A DNA stretch of 64,000 bases from Phyllobacterium myrsinacearum (GCF_014138285.1 NZ_JACGXN010000005.1:62001-126000); one strand, 5' to 3'; counted from the stretch's first letter, positions 25,876-34,998 are shown. The notes: generated from the sequence alone by a model not told the origin. Numbers and translations are program-made.

Positions 25876-27042
25876 ATGACCGTCTTTTCGGCCGAGGCTG
25901 TTGCAGAGGCAACATCAACACGCCAGCATTTACACGCGAATCCGGAACTCAAGTACGAAGAACACGCAACCGCTGATCTGGTGGCAACGCGGCTGCGTGA
26001 TCTGGGTTATGCGGTCACCACCGGCTTGGCGGAAACCGGGGTTGTTGCAGTGCTCGATACGGGACGTCCGGGCCCGACTATCGCATTTCGTGCCGACATG
26101 GATGCGTTGCCGATTGTTGAAGAAACGGGCCTGCTCTATGCCTCGCGCAATCCGGGCAAGATGCACGCGTGCGGGCATGACGGGCACACTGCATCGCTTC
26201 TGCTGGCGGCCAGGGGGCTCGCCGGAATTCATGACCGGCTCTGCGGTCAGGTGAAACTGCTGTTTCAGCCCGCCGAAGAGGGCGGCCTCGGTGCTGCCCG
26301 CATGATAGAAGCTGGGGCGCTGAACGGTGTCGACGCCATTTATGGTTATCACAATCGTCCGGGATATCCGCTCGGCCGCGTTTTCGCCAAGACTGGACCT
26401 GCCATGGGCGGCAGTACGCTCTATGACGTGACGATCTCTGGTAAAGGCGGGCATGCATCGCGGCCCGATCTGGCGATTGATCCGATTTTTGTCGGCACGG
26501 CGGTGGTGCAGGGGCTGCAGAGCGTTATCTCCCGGCGTCTGTCCCCCCTGGAATCAGGTGTTGTGACAGTGACCCAATTCCATGGTGGCAACAGTCACAA
26601 CATTATTCCCGTGGCTGCAAAATTATCAATCAACACCCGTGACGGATCGCCGGCAGCTTACGAGCTCATAGACCGGGAGTTGCGCCGCGTTGTCGCACAG
26701 ATTTGTGAGGCTCACGGTGCCGTTGCGACGGTTGAACAGCAGATGCGTATTCCGCCTGTTGTCAACAATGCGGACGAGACTGATTTCACGGTTGCTACGG
26801 CCATCGAGATCTACGGCGCGGATCAGGCAGGCAGGATAGATACCCTCCCGACGATGGGCGCCGAGGATTTCGCCTTCTATCTGGAGCGGGTGCCGGGTTG
26901 CTTCTTCTTTGTCGGTAATGGAGAAGATGGAGCCTACCTGCACCATCCGCTTTACAACTACCGTGACGAGATCCTGCCGGTCGCTGCCGGAATGTTTCTC
27001 GCCATTGCCGAACGCCGTCTTGGTCACGCTGTTTCCAACTAG
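25876..27042 (+). CDS. M20-family amidohydrolase (AbgA/AbgB, hippurate hydrolase type)
   Basis: 388 residues from the ATG at 25876, which has a perfect AGGAGG site. Metal-binding motifs are present: MHACGHDGHTA with the HxxxH pair, PAEEGG with the catalytic Glu, and GAEDFAFY near the C-terminus. The dimerisation domain lies between, with its conserved GKGGHAS. Enzymes of this group hydrolyse amide bonds of N-acyl amino acids, hippurate, indole conjugates or p-aminobenzoyl-glutamate. The next gene, an AbgT transporter, suggests an aminobenzoyl-glutamate-like or other acyl-amino-acid substrate. No signal peptide is seen. Confidence 0.88.
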   Translation: MTVFSAEAVAEATSTRQHLHANPELKYEEHATADLVATRLRDLGYAVTTGLAETGVVAVLDTGRPGPTIAFRADMDALPIVEETGLLYASRNPGKMHACGHDGHTASLLLAARGLAGIHDRLCGQVKLLFQPAEEGGLGAARMIEAGALNGVDAIYGYHNRPGYPLGRVFAKTGPAMGGSTLYDVTISGKGGHASRPDLAIDPIFVGTAVVQGLQSVISRRLSPLESGVVTVTQFHGGNSHNIIPVAAKLSINTRDGSPAAYELIDRELRRVVAQICEAHGAVATVEQQMRIPPVVNNADETDFTVATAIEIYGADQAGRIDTLPTMGAEDFAFYLERVPGCFFFVGNGEDGAYLHHPLYNYRDEILPVAAGMFLAIAERRLGHAVSN

Positions 27043-27064
27043 CCGTTTAAGGGTATCCAGATCC

Positions 27065-28555
27065 ATGCAACGTTTGCTCAATGTCATTGAACGGGCCGGC
27101 AACCGGCTTCCCCATCCCTTTATTCTATTTCTGATCCTCTGCGTTGTTGTTGCTGTTGTCTCCTGGCTGATGGCTCTCAACGGCGCCGCCGGGGTCAATC
27201 CGAAAACCGGTAAGGAAATCTTTGTCCAGAGCCTGATTTCCGGAGATGGGCTTGTTTTCGCCCTGACTTCACTGGCCAAGAACTACATCAATTTCCCGCC
27301 GCTCGGCGTGATTCTGGTCATCATGCTGGCTATTGGCGTTGCCGATCGCGCTGGCCTGATCGCCAGCCTGATGCAGGTCAGCGTCATGAAGGCTCCAAGG
27401 CATTTGACCACTTTTGTCATCTTCCTTGTGGGCATGTGCAGCCACGTTGCATCCGATGCAGCCTATATCGTCCTGATCCCTCTTTCCGCGATGATTTTTC
27501 AGGCTGTCGGCCGCAATCCCCTGGTGGGCGCGGTTACCGGCTATGTGGCGGTAGGCGCCGGCTATGATGCCAGCCTGTTGATTACGCCGGTCGATGTCAT
27601 TCTCTCTGGTATTACCACCAGCGCGGCGCACACGATTGATGCGAAGGCCTACGTTTCACCGCTCGACAACTACTATTTCATTGCCTGTTCTGCTTTGCTG
27701 CTGTCGATTGTGGGAACCTTGGTCATCGAACGCATCGTGGAGCCGATGGCCGGGAAATACACGGGTGATGTCGCGTTGGATCTGCAGCCGATAGGCGAGG
27801 TGGAAACACGCGGCCTGAAGCGTGTCGGTTGGGCAGCACTGGCTTTTGCTGCGGTCATTGTAGTGGCTGTGCTGCCTGCCGGATCACCCTTGCGCAATGA
27901 AACGGGTGGACTGGTGCCTTCGCCGCTGCTGGAGAGTGTCGTAGCCATTCTGGCGGCTTTCTTCCTGCTGCTTGGCTGGATCTATGGTGTGGCTGTCGGC
28001 AAGATCAAAAGCGCGCGCGACGGCATTGGCTTCATGACCGACTCGGTGAAGGAACTGGCACCGACGCTGGTGCTGTTCTTCGCCATCTCGCAGTTCCTGG
28101 CGTGGTTCAAATGGACCAACCTTGGCGAGTGGATTGCCATCAGCGGTTCGCATCTGCTTGATGCCAGCGGCTTCGGCGGCACGCCGCTTGTTCTTGCATT
28201 CATCCTGCTGGCGACCATCATGAGCATCTTCATCACATCAGGCTCGGCCCAGTGGTCGCTCATGGCGCCGATTTTCGTTCCGATGATGATGCTCGTCGGA
28301 ATGGAGCCGGCATTGGTGCAGGCGGCCTTCCGTATCTCGGATTCAGCCACCAATGTCATCTCGCCGATGAGTCCCTATTTTGCGGTGTGCCTCGCGTTTT
28401 TGCAGCGCTATCGAAAGGATGTCGGCATCGGAACGCTTGCGGCAATGACCTTGCCGATCTCGGTCGGCTTCCTCGTTGCCTGGACAGCCTTTCTCGTGTT
28501 TTGGATCGAAGTCGGACTCCCGCTGGCACCGGGGGTTGGGTTGTTTCTGAAATAA
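27065..28555 (+). CDS. AbgT-family transporter
   Basis: 496 residues from the ATG at 27065, with about 11-12 hydrophobic segments. The start IERAGNRLPHPFILFL is the AbgT signature start. The SGSAQWSLMAPIFVPMMM and RISDSATNVISPMSPYF segments correspond to the conserved re-entrant regions of the family. AbgT proteins import p-aminobenzoyl-glutamate or export antifolates. The gene is 22 nt after the M20 amidohydrolase, as in the abg operon, which suggests uptake followed by cleavage. Confidence 0.9.
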   Translation: MQRLLNVIERAGNRLPHPFILFLILCVVVAVVSWLMALNGAAGVNPKTGKEIFVQSLISGDGLVFALTSLAKNYINFPPLGVILVIMLAIGVADRAGLIASLMQVSVMKAPRHLTTFVIFLVGMCSHVASDAAYIVLIPLSAMIFQAVGRNPLVGAVTGYVAVGAGYDASLLITPVDVILSGITTSAAHTIDAKAYVSPLDNYYFIACSALLLSIVGTLVIERIVEPMAGKYTGDVALDLQPIGEVETRGLKRVGWAALAFAAVIVVAVLPAGSPLRNETGGLVPSPLLESVVAILAAFFLLLGWIYGVAVGKIKSARDGIGFMTDSVKELAPTLVLFFAISQFLAWFKWTNLGEWIAISGSHLLDASGFGGTPLVLAFILLATIMSIFITSGSAQWSLMAPIFVPMMMLVGMEPALVQAAFRISDSATNVISPMSPYFAVCLAFLQRYRKDVGIGTLAAMTLPISVGFLVAWTAFLVFWIEVGLPLAPGVGLFLK

Positions 28556-28570
28556 GCAGACATCACTGTC

Positions 28571-28617
28571 GTCATCCCAGCCTTGGCCGCAAAATGCGGC
28601 ATGGAGGCTGGGATGAC
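28571..28617. repeat. 47-nt palindromic intergenic element
   Basis: The arms GTCATCCCAGCCT (28571-28583) and AGGCTGGGATGAC (28605-28617) pair perfectly. An inner pair GCCGCA/TGCGGC (28586-28591/28595-28600) closes an AAA loop, leaving a small asymmetric internal loop. It lies 15 nt after the AbgT stop. It looks like a dispersed extragenic palindrome of the kind common in Hyphomicrobiales and may stabilise or end the upstream mRNA. No second copy was seen in this window. Confidence 0.7.
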
Positions 28618-28798
28618 TGTTCTGAAAGAGTGGCGCCACCGAGGCTGCCAAAAGCCTGTTGCCTGCTATTTTGCAGTATTTGCAAAAAAAATTCAGTACC
28701 ATTGTCGAAATCGCGGCAGTTCAAACGTCCTTAGATTCAAGGGGCACACGATCGCACAGGTCTATGTGCTCTCTTTGATCAATGTAATGAGGAGTTGC

Positions 28799-30016
28799 AT
28801 GAACATGAGCATTTCCTATCGTTGGATTATCGTTGCTGCCGGCGCCTTGATGACATGCGTTGCTCTCGGAGCAATGTTCTCGCTGGCAATCTTTCAGGAG
28901 CCGATCGCGTCGGATACCGGCTGGTCACACGTCGGTATCTCCAGCGCGATGACCCTCAACTTCATCGTCATGGGGATTGGCGGTTTCCTGTGGGGCGCCG
29001 CAAGTGATCGCTTTGGTCCCCGCATTGTTGTTCTCATCGGGGCAGTCCTGCTGGGGCTTGCGCTTGTGCTGGCAAGCCGCGCCAGTTCGCTTCTGCAGTT
29101 TCAATTGACCTATGGCATCCTTGTTGGTCTGGCCGCGAGCACATTCTTTGCACCTATGATTGCGGCTACGACTGCTTGGTTTGATACGAACAGAAGCCTG
29201 GCAGTCTCCCTCGTATCGGCCGGTATGGGCGTTGCGCCAATGACCATTTCCCCGTTCGCGCGCTGGCTCATTACTGCGTATGACTGGCGAACCGCCATGT
29301 TCATCATCGGTGTTTCGGCCTGGGTGCTGCTTTTGCCCGCGGCACTGCTTGTGCGCCGGGCGCCGGCAGAAGTTGACGATCCCGGGATTGCCTCCTCTTC
29401 AGGGAATGTGACACCTTCGCTGTCCAGCGTGTTCCGGTCGCCGCAATTTCTCGTCCTAGGCTTTACGTTCTTCGCCTGTTGTGCCGCCCATTCCGGACCG
29501 ATCTTCCACATGGTGAGTTACGCCACCATCTGCGGCATTGCTCCGATGGCTGCCGTCAGCATCTACAGCGTCGAGGGACTGGCCGGTCTTGGGGGACGCC
29601 TGCTCTATGGCGGACTTGCTGACAGGATTGGTGTGAAACCTGTTCTGATTGCAGGGCTGCTCGTACAGGCGGTCGCCCTTTCCGCATATCTGTTTGTCAG
29701 CCAGCTGGGCGAGTTCTATACCCTCGCGGTTATTTTTGGCAGCGCCTACGGCGGCGTAATGCCCCTCTATGCGGTATTGGCCCGAGAGTATTTCGGCCCT
29801 CGTATCATAGGGACGGTGTTTGGCGCTGCAACAATGCTCTCCAGTATCGGCATGGCATTCGGACCGCTTATCGGTGGCTGGATATTTGACACGTTCCACA
29901 ATTATTCGTGGCTGTTCATCGGATCGGCGCTGGTTGGGCTTGGAGCGGCGGCTATCGCACTTGCATTTCCGTCGCTGCCTCAAAAGAACAAGCTAGCGTT
30001 TGACGCTCCATCATGA
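28799..30016 (+). CDS. MFS transporter, monocarboxylate/oxalate-formate antiporter type
   Basis: 405 residues from the ATG at 28799, with GGAG 5 nt upstream. Twelve membrane segments are predicted. The MFS loop 2-3 motif is GAASDRFGPR and its counterpart in the second half is GGLADRIGVKP. The start IIVAAGALMTCVALGAMFSLAIF is like the OxlT/monocarboxylate group. It may be controlled together with the upstream amidohydrolase/AbgT genes, but the gap of 240 nt with a palindromic element suggests its own promoter. The substrate is likely an organic acid. Confidence 0.85.
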   Translation: MNMSISYRWIIVAAGALMTCVALGAMFSLAIFQEPIASDTGWSHVGISSAMTLNFIVMGIGGFLWGAASDRFGPRIVVLIGAVLLGLALVLASRASSLLQFQLTYGILVGLAASTFFAPMIAATTAWFDTNRSLAVSLVSAGMGVAPMTISPFARWLITAYDWRTAMFIIGVSAWVLLLPAALLVRRAPAEVDDPGIASSSGNVTPSLSSVFRSPQFLVLGFTFFACCAAHSGPIFHMVSYATICGIAPMAAVSIYSVEGLAGLGGRLLYGGLADRIGVKPVLIAGLLVQAVALSAYLFVSQLGEFYTLAVIFGSAYGGVMPLYAVLAREYFGPRIIGTVFGAATMLSSIGMAFGPLIGGWIFDTFHNYSWLFIGSALVGLGAAAIALAFPSLPQKNKLAFDAPS

Positions 30017-30019
30017 CGA

Positions 30020-30793
30020 TCAGACGCCGGTAAACATGCGAACTGTTCTTGAGTATGTCCGGCCGACACGAATTTCGCTGCCGTCGGCCAAAACCGCAAT
30101 CAATGCCGAGAAGGGCGCTTGCTTCAATCTGGCAATGCAGCTCCGGCGCACAATCGCCCCGCGATGAATGCGCATGAATTCGGTGGGATCAAGCCGTCGT
30201 TCCATCGATGCGAGGCTTTCATGGTGGAGAAAATATCGATCGCTGGTGTGAATGCGGACGTAATCCCGGTCCGCTTCGATCCAGTTTATCTTGTCCAGCG
30301 GAAGCCGGATGGCGTCGCCTTGGTGCTTGAGCCAAAGATCAGTCTGCCGCGCCTGGTCTTTGCGCAAGGCCAGGCGCAAGGCAAGAATTGTTTCCTGAAG
30401 TTCTTCGACACGTTCGACACCATTGCGTGCCTCCACGGCCAGACGGGCGCGAGCCAAAGCGGAATGCAACCGGGATGGCTCAATGGGTTTGGTAACATAA
30501 TCAACGGCGCTTGCGTCGAAAGCCCGAAGGGCGTGGTGATCAAATGCTGTCACTAAGATAACAACAGGCACATCTTTTCCCAGTTGGTCCAGCACATCGA
30601 ACCCGCTGCCGCCTGGCATCTGAATATCGAGCAGCATGATATCGGGCGATAATTCCCTGGCACGGCTGTAAGCCTGACGGACGTCGCCAGCCTCTCCTAT
30701 TGTGCGAAATCCCTGCACGGCTTCCAGCATGCGAACCAGCCGCCGGCGCGCCAATGGTTCATCGTCAACGATAAGTACCGAGAGGTCCTTCAT
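30020..30793 (-). CDS. LytTR-type response regulator
   Basis: 257 residues from the ATG at 30793, with GAGG 6 nt upstream. The receiver domain has acidic residues in VLIVDDEPLAR, the phosphoacceptor Asp in IMLLDIQMPGGSG, and the Lys in VTKPIEP. The C-terminal LytTR DNA-binding domain runs from about residue 150 (KINWIEADRDYVRIHT). A helical linker joins the two. Its start overlaps the stop of the upstream LytS-type kinase by ATGA, so the two are translationally coupled as a cognate pair. Confidence 0.92.
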   Translation of the reverse strand: MKDLSVLIVDDEPLARRRLVRMLEAVQGFRTIGEAGDVRQAYSRARELSPDIMLLDIQMPGGSGFDVLDQLGKDVPVVILVTAFDHHALRAFDASAVDYVTKPIEPSRLHSALARARLAVEARNGVERVEELQETILALRLALRKDQARQTDLWLKHQGDAIRLPLDKINWIEADRDYVRIHTSDRYFLHHESLASMERRLDPTEFMRIHRGAIVRRSCIARLKQAPFSALIAVLADGSEIRVGRTYSRTVRMFTGV

Positions 30794-31878
30794 GCGAGCC
30801 TCAAAGGCATTGTCAGGGAGGCTTTGAAACGGCTTGGGGTGATATATCCTGCTATACATGAACCTGCACCCGGAAAGCGTGTTTCCATGCGATGGGCCAC
30901 GTTTTTCAGGCCGATACCCATACCTTGCATCCGGCGCGGGTTCGGCGCATCAGAGACATCATTCTCGACGGAGAGGTTCAAGACTTCGCCAACGCGACCG
31001 GCAGTGATCAGAATCTCGACCATGCCGGGCTTGCCGCTGACGCCATGCTTGACGGCATTTTCGATGAGCGGCTGAAGGATGAGGCTAGGCACGAGCGCAT
31101 TCTCCAGCTCCTGTGCCACATCGACACGTACCCTCATGCGATCCGAAAAGCGTTCACCCTCGATATTCAAATAGCCGGTTTGCAATGTCAGCTCTTCAGC
31201 CAGTCTTACGTCATTGACGGGATCAAGCTCGAGGGTGGTACGCAAGAACGAGGAAAGGGACAAGACCATGCGACCTGCGCCCGCCGTATTTCCTTCTTCA
31301 ACGAGGCCTGCAATCGAATTGAGCGTGTTGAAAAGGAAATGTGGGTTTACCTGATAGCGCAGCGCCCGCATCTGGGCTGACAGGGCCTCCTCACGAGACG
31401 CTGCCAGTCGCCGCTCGTTTTCCCTTATTTCGAAACTATAAAGCAGGGCGACGAAGAGGCAGGACCAGCCGAGAAAAACGGACATGCCATAAACAAGTGT
31501 GTATCCAAAGTTGGTCCAGTTGAACTCGGCCGTTTGAGGCAACATATAGATGGAGTAGATGATGAAATCGATGTAGGCGTTGATCACTGCTGCAACGAGG
31601 GCCAAAGTGAAACAGGTTATGATTTTGACCGCCAGATGCACATTGTGCAGCCGGTAGATGATGAATGAAATCGCGAACGTCATGCCGATGCTGAACAGCA
31701 TCAAAACGAGTTTGCCTATAGCTGATTCGAGGGGGTCGACGCCGAGAATTCCCCACAATATGCTGCTTATGATGAACTCGGTTGACCAGTAAAAAATACC
31801 CAGCCAAAGCGTGGCACGGCGTATGTTGGCACCATAGAACCCGCCATCTGACTGCTTTGCATCGCTCACTTGTCCCAT
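30790..31878 (-). CDS. LytS-type sensor histidine kinase
   Basis: 362 residues from the ATG at 31878; the frame is open further upstream to 32088 but that part is not protein-like. Four hydrophobic segments occupy residues about 20-150. They are followed by a coiled linker with ERRLAASREEAL and the His_kinase (PF06580) motif QVNPHFLFNTLNS with the phosphoacceptor His. The ATPase domain carries IENAVKHG and GIGLKNV. It is paired with the LytTR regulator. It is clearly paralogous to the kinase at 32935 along its whole length, including the membrane part. Confidence 0.88.
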   Translation of the reverse strand: MGQVSDAKQSDGGFYGANIRRATLWLGIFYWSTEFIISSILWGILGVDPLESAIGKLVLMLFSIGMTFAISFIIYRLHNVHLAVKIITCFTLALVAAVINAYIDFIIYSIYMLPQTAEFNWTNFGYTLVYGMSVFLGWSCLFVALLYSFEIRENERRLAASREEALSAQMRALRYQVNPHFLFNTLNSIAGLVEEGNTAGAGRMVLSLSSFLRTTLELDPVNDVRLAEELTLQTGYLNIEGERFSDRMRVRVDVAQELENALVPSLILQPLIENAVKHGVSGKPGMVEILITAGRVGEVLNLSVENDVSDAPNPRRMQGMGIGLKNVAHRMETRFPGAGSCIAGYITPSRFKASLTMPLRLA

Positions 31879-31939
31879 ATGCTCTTTATCTTCTAACGCG
31901 TCCTCTCTGTCGAGAACCACTCGTCGATCAAAACCAGCA

Positions 31940-31990
31940 GTTCGTAGAAAAGCCAAGCGCTTCGTCCGGCGACGATGTCGTTCGTAGAAA
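31940..31990. repeat. Two 11-bp direct repeats 40 bp apart
   Basis: GTTCGTAGAAA occurs at 31940-31950 and 31980-31990, between the divergent kinase and LuxR-type regulator genes. The 40-bp spacing is close to four helical turns. They may be binding sites for one of the two encoded response regulators. Confidence 0.45.
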
Positions 31991-32104
31991 GGTGAATTCC
32001 TCGGGTTTTGGGTTTGCTGTAGCGCTTTGTGTGTGGTGCTATCTCGCGCCAATACGAAGGGCATTTCAGCTCTTGATAGAAGCCCCATTGCCTGTGGAAT
32101 AAAA

Positions 32105-32752
32105 GTGACGGAACGGTCAGAAAAAAGTCGAACGATTATAGCGGATGATCATCCACTGTTTCGCGAAGGATTGTGCCGTATCGTTCAGCGTCTTTATCCG
32201 TTTGCCGAAGTGCAGGAAGCGGGCACCTTCGATGAAATGCTGGCTTTGGCTCGCACCGGACCGGCGCCAAATACATTCATTCTTGACTGGGTTTTCCCTG
32301 GTCTCGATCCTGCCAAGTCAATTGTGGAGTTACGGCAGGAATTCAGACATTCCTCGATAATCATTCTGTCAATGCTTGATGATACAGCCACAATCGATCG
32401 GATTGTAGGCATGGGAGCGAACGGCTTCATCAGCAAAGCGGTGATGCCTGATGAAGTGAGCGCTGCGATCCGCAGTATCGAAGACGGCGAGTTTGTCATC
32501 AAACGATCATCGTCGGTGATGTCGTCTGCCAGCAGCCGTCGAACTGATTTTTCTTTTCTCACAGCACGGCAACGTGAGGTCCTGCGTTTGATTGCAGAAG
32601 GAAAAACCAACAAGGAAATTGGCCGGAAATTGGATATTTCACCGTACACGGTAAGCATCCATGTATCGGCGCTCCTGCGTGTTTTGAGTGTAAGCTCAAG
32701 ATCAGCCGCCGCCGCAAAGGCGGTTCTTGCGGGATTTGACAGCCACGCATAG
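32105..32752 (+). CDS. NarL/LuxR-type response regulator
   Basis: 215 residues from the GTG at 32105; the frame is open further upstream but only this start gives a normal receiver N-terminus ([15 protein letters not shown]). The acceptor Asp is in FILDWVFPG and the switch Lys in FISKAVMP. The LuxR helix-turn-helix is [20 protein letters not shown] and onward, ending in [12 protein letters not shown]. It is followed 182 nt later by a LytS-type kinase on the same strand, an unusual partner for a LuxR-type regulator. Confidence 0.9.
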   Translation: MTERSEKSRTIIADDHPLFREGLCRIVQRLYPFAEVQEAGTFDEMLALARTGPAPNTFILDWVFPGLDPAKSIVELRQEFRHSSIIILSMLDDTATIDRIVGMGANGFISKAVMPDEVSAAIRSIEDGEFVIKRSSSVMSSASSRRTDFSFLTARQREVLRLIAEGKTNKEIGRKLDISPYTVSIHVSALLRVLSVSSRSAAAAKAVLAGFDSHA

Positions 32753-32887
32753 TTCGGTCTGAAGTTCGCGGATTGTCCCGTCGTCTCCCGCATTGGTCGA
32801 CTATCAGTTCCTATCCAATAGTGCGTAAATACGCGTGGTGCCTCAGTCGACGCATTTTATGATACACAGCCAGGGGTGTGATCATTA

Positions 32888-32900
32888 GGGGTCTGACCCC
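32888..32900. promoter_or_regulatory. Perfect short palindrome upstream of the second LytS kinase
   Basis: GGGGTC-T-GACCCC is a perfect 6-1-6 inverted repeat 35 nt upstream of the kinase start. It could be an operator or a weak hairpin. Confidence 0.3.
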
Positions 32901-32934
32901 GGCGCAGGTCCGCTACGAACCTCGAGATCGGGAC

Positions 32935-34011
32935 ATGAAAAATTTAGATATAGACCGGAGTGCACTGGAAATTTTTCGCATGACGCTCCTGCTTGTTTCC
33001 GGCTTCTGGGCGGCGGAGTTTATGATTTGCTGCCTCCTTTGGACCATTCTGGGCGTCAGTCCATGGGAGTATATTCCAATAAAGGCAGTGGTTTCTTTGC
33101 TGTCAATTATTCTGACATTGATCGTCACGTATATAATTGCCTATATGAGGAATATAAACCTGATTATTCAGGTATTTATATGCTTTGTTCTGTCTATACT
33201 TTCCTCAACGCTCACATCTGTTTTGGATTATTATTTATATAACGCTGTTCATCCATCGCTTGCCATCGAATATAATTTGGCAAATTTCTGTTATACGCTC
33301 TTCTATGGTCTTTCGTTGTTCTTTGGGTGGTCCAGTTTTTTTGTCGCGTATTTGTACAACCTTGAGATACGTGCACATGAGCGCCGGTTGGCAGCATCCC
33401 GTGAAGAGGCTCTGAATGCAAAAATGCAAGCACTGCATTATCAGATTAACCCGCATTTCCTCTTTAACACGCTGAATTCGGTCGTTGGACTGATCGAAGA
33501 GGGAGCACCGGCGAGCGCAAGCCGGATGATCATGTCACTCTCGTCATTTCTGCGCAGCACACTCGAGCTTGATCCGTTGCGCGATCTGCCGCTTGCCGAT
33601 GAACTCGCGCTGCAGGCAGCCTATCTCAAAGTCGAGAGCGAACGTTTTTCGGACCGGATGAACGTGACACTTCACGTTCCTCACGAACTTGAAGGAGCAC
33701 TCGTTCCCAGCTTGATATTGCAGCCTTTGGTTGAGAATGCCGTGAAGCACGGGTTGGGTTACTCATCCGGGAATCTGGAGATTGTCATCAGCGCTTTCCG
33801 CGAAGGACAATCGTTGAAGCTGCTGGTCGAGAATGATTCCAAAGCCAGTGATAAGGTAAACATCCCTGACAGGACTGGGCTTGGTATCGGCCTTTCCAAC
33901 GTTGCCCATCGCATACAGACGCGCTTCCCCCAATCGGGAACTTTGGTGGCAGGCCCTGTATCGCCATCACGGTTTCGGGCTTTGCTCACCATGCCGCTGA
34001 GGCTTGCATGA
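32935..34011 (+). CDS. LytS-type sensor histidine kinase, paralogue of 30790-31878
   Basis: 358 residues from the ATG at 32935. It has four membrane segments, then ERRLAASREEALNA, the His motif QINPHFLFNTLNS, and the ATPase motifs VENAVKHG and GIGLSNVAHR. Long identical stretches with the kinase to the left (for example SLSSFLR, TLELDP, LVPSLILQPL) show a duplication. The membrane region is AT-richer than the rest. Its likely regulator partner is the LuxR-type protein just upstream. Confidence 0.88.
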   Translation: MKNLDIDRSALEIFRMTLLLVSGFWAAEFMICCLLWTILGVSPWEYIPIKAVVSLLSIILTLIVTYIIAYMRNINLIIQVFICFVLSILSSTLTSVLDYYLYNAVHPSLAIEYNLANFCYTLFYGLSLFFGWSSFFVAYLYNLEIRAHERRLAASREEALNAKMQALHYQINPHFLFNTLNSVVGLIEEGAPASASRMIMSLSSFLRSTLELDPLRDLPLADELALQAAYLKVESERFSDRMNVTLHVPHELEGALVPSLILQPLVENAVKHGLGYSSGNLEIVISAFREGQSLKLLVENDSKASDKVNIPDRTGLGIGLSNVAHRIQTRFPQSGTLVAGPVSPSRFRALLTMPLRLA

Positions 34012-34093
34012 ACTGTTCCTCTGCCCCTTTCCCGAGTGAGAAGTTGTTGGCGGACCGTCACATGTGGTGGTTATGGCAATGCGGGACGGCCAT

Positions 34094-34591
34094 ATGAATA
34101 TGCCATCATACTTGCCTGTTCTATTTATCTTCGTGGCGGCTCTTGGGGTTGGCCTGACTTTCTGGCTCTTGTTTGCTGTGTTTCGTGCCAAACAGCGGCA
34201 GGTGCAGAGTCAGGGTCTGACGAAACGTCCGGATGGCGGAATCAACGTCCCTTTGGTGGCAGCTTTCGGCGGCTGGAAATTCATACCCTGGGTTGCCAGC
34301 AGCAGTTCGTCGATTGCGCCCTTGCTGGTGCTGCATGAGAGTGATCTGGAATACAGGGTGATCCGTGCGAAACGACGGCCTTACACGGAGGTGTCTTCGG
34401 TTGACCTGCGCACGGCAATTGGTACCGTGAATATTGTATTTGAGTTTCGAACATCCATGCGCACATTTGCAGCAAACACAGCCAGCCGGCAGAATGCTGC
34501 CGAGGCTCTTGCAATATTGCAGGACAAAGGGTGCCTGTTGACTGAACGTGCCCGGAGCCTGCTTGCAACAAGGGAGATCGAATCCGAATGA
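34094..34591 (+). CDS. Membrane-anchored protein with PH-like domain, function unknown
   Basis: 165 residues from the ATG at 34094, with GGGA upstream; ATGs at 34064 and 34073 are alternatives. One strong membrane helix lies at residues about 6-28, followed by a soluble domain. The strand-rich stretch LEYRVIRAKRRPYTEVSSVDLR and the final helix ASRQNAAEALAILQDKG resemble bacterial PH-like domains. It may be the third gene of the LuxR/kinase cluster and overlaps the next gene by ATGA. I do not recognise a named family. Confidence 0.6.
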   Translation: MNMPSYLPVLFIFVAALGVGLTFWLLFAVFRAKQRQVQSQGLTKRPDGGINVPLVAAFGGWKFIPWVASSSSSIAPLLVLHESDLEYRVIRAKRRPYTEVSSVDLRTAIGTVNIVFEFRTSMRTFAANTASRQNAAEALAILQDKGCLLTERARSLLATREIESE

Positions 34592-34956
34592 GACGCCGCA
34601 CGGAAATTATCATTCGCTACATCGGTATCGGCTTTGGTCTTGGATTTATCGGGACATGCTTGAGGATAATCACAGCAAATCCCGTTCCCCTTGGCCCCGA
34701 ATTGACAGGTCTGATCCTGGGCGGGGTTTTTGGAACCATGCTGGTTGCAGCGCTTGTCGGATACTTTAAGGCACGAGCGGTTCCGGCGGACCAGTTGGCC
34801 GAACGTTCATTCGGGCCGGTGCGACTGGCAATCATCTTCCTGCCTATGGTCATGATAGCCGGTATTGCCATTTTTCTGGGCACGCTCACTCCGAACCGTG
34901 CGAACATCCCGCAGACTGGTGCAAATACCGCCGCGCAACCCGCGCAAAAGCCGTAG
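34588..34956 (+). CDS. Small membrane protein, function unknown
   Basis: 122 residues starting in the ATGA overlap with the preceding gene. Three hydrophobic helices lie at about residues 8-25, 38-60 and 77-98, with a Gly-rich first helix. The C-terminal tail is Ala/Pro/Gln-rich and probably disordered. Coupling suggests it works with the PH-like membrane protein, possibly as a two-part membrane complex downstream of the LytS kinase. No family is recognised. Confidence 0.6.
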   Translation: MRRRTEIIIRYIGIGFGLGFIGTCLRIITANPVPLGPELTGLILGGVFGTMLVAALVGYFKARAVPADQLAERSFGPVRLAIIFLPMVMIAGIAIFLGTLTPNRANIPQTGANTAAQPAQKP

Positions 34957-34969
34957 CTGCCTGTTCTGC

Positions 34970-34991
34970 AAAGCCCATGATCGGGACTTTT
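34970..34991. terminator. Weak hairpin between convergent genes
   Basis: AAAGCCC and GGGACTTT form a seven-pair stem with one bulged A, followed by TTTT, between the end of the small membrane protein and the convergent GntR gene. It probably serves as a terminator. Confidence 0.4.
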
Positions 34992-34998
34992 GTCCAGC

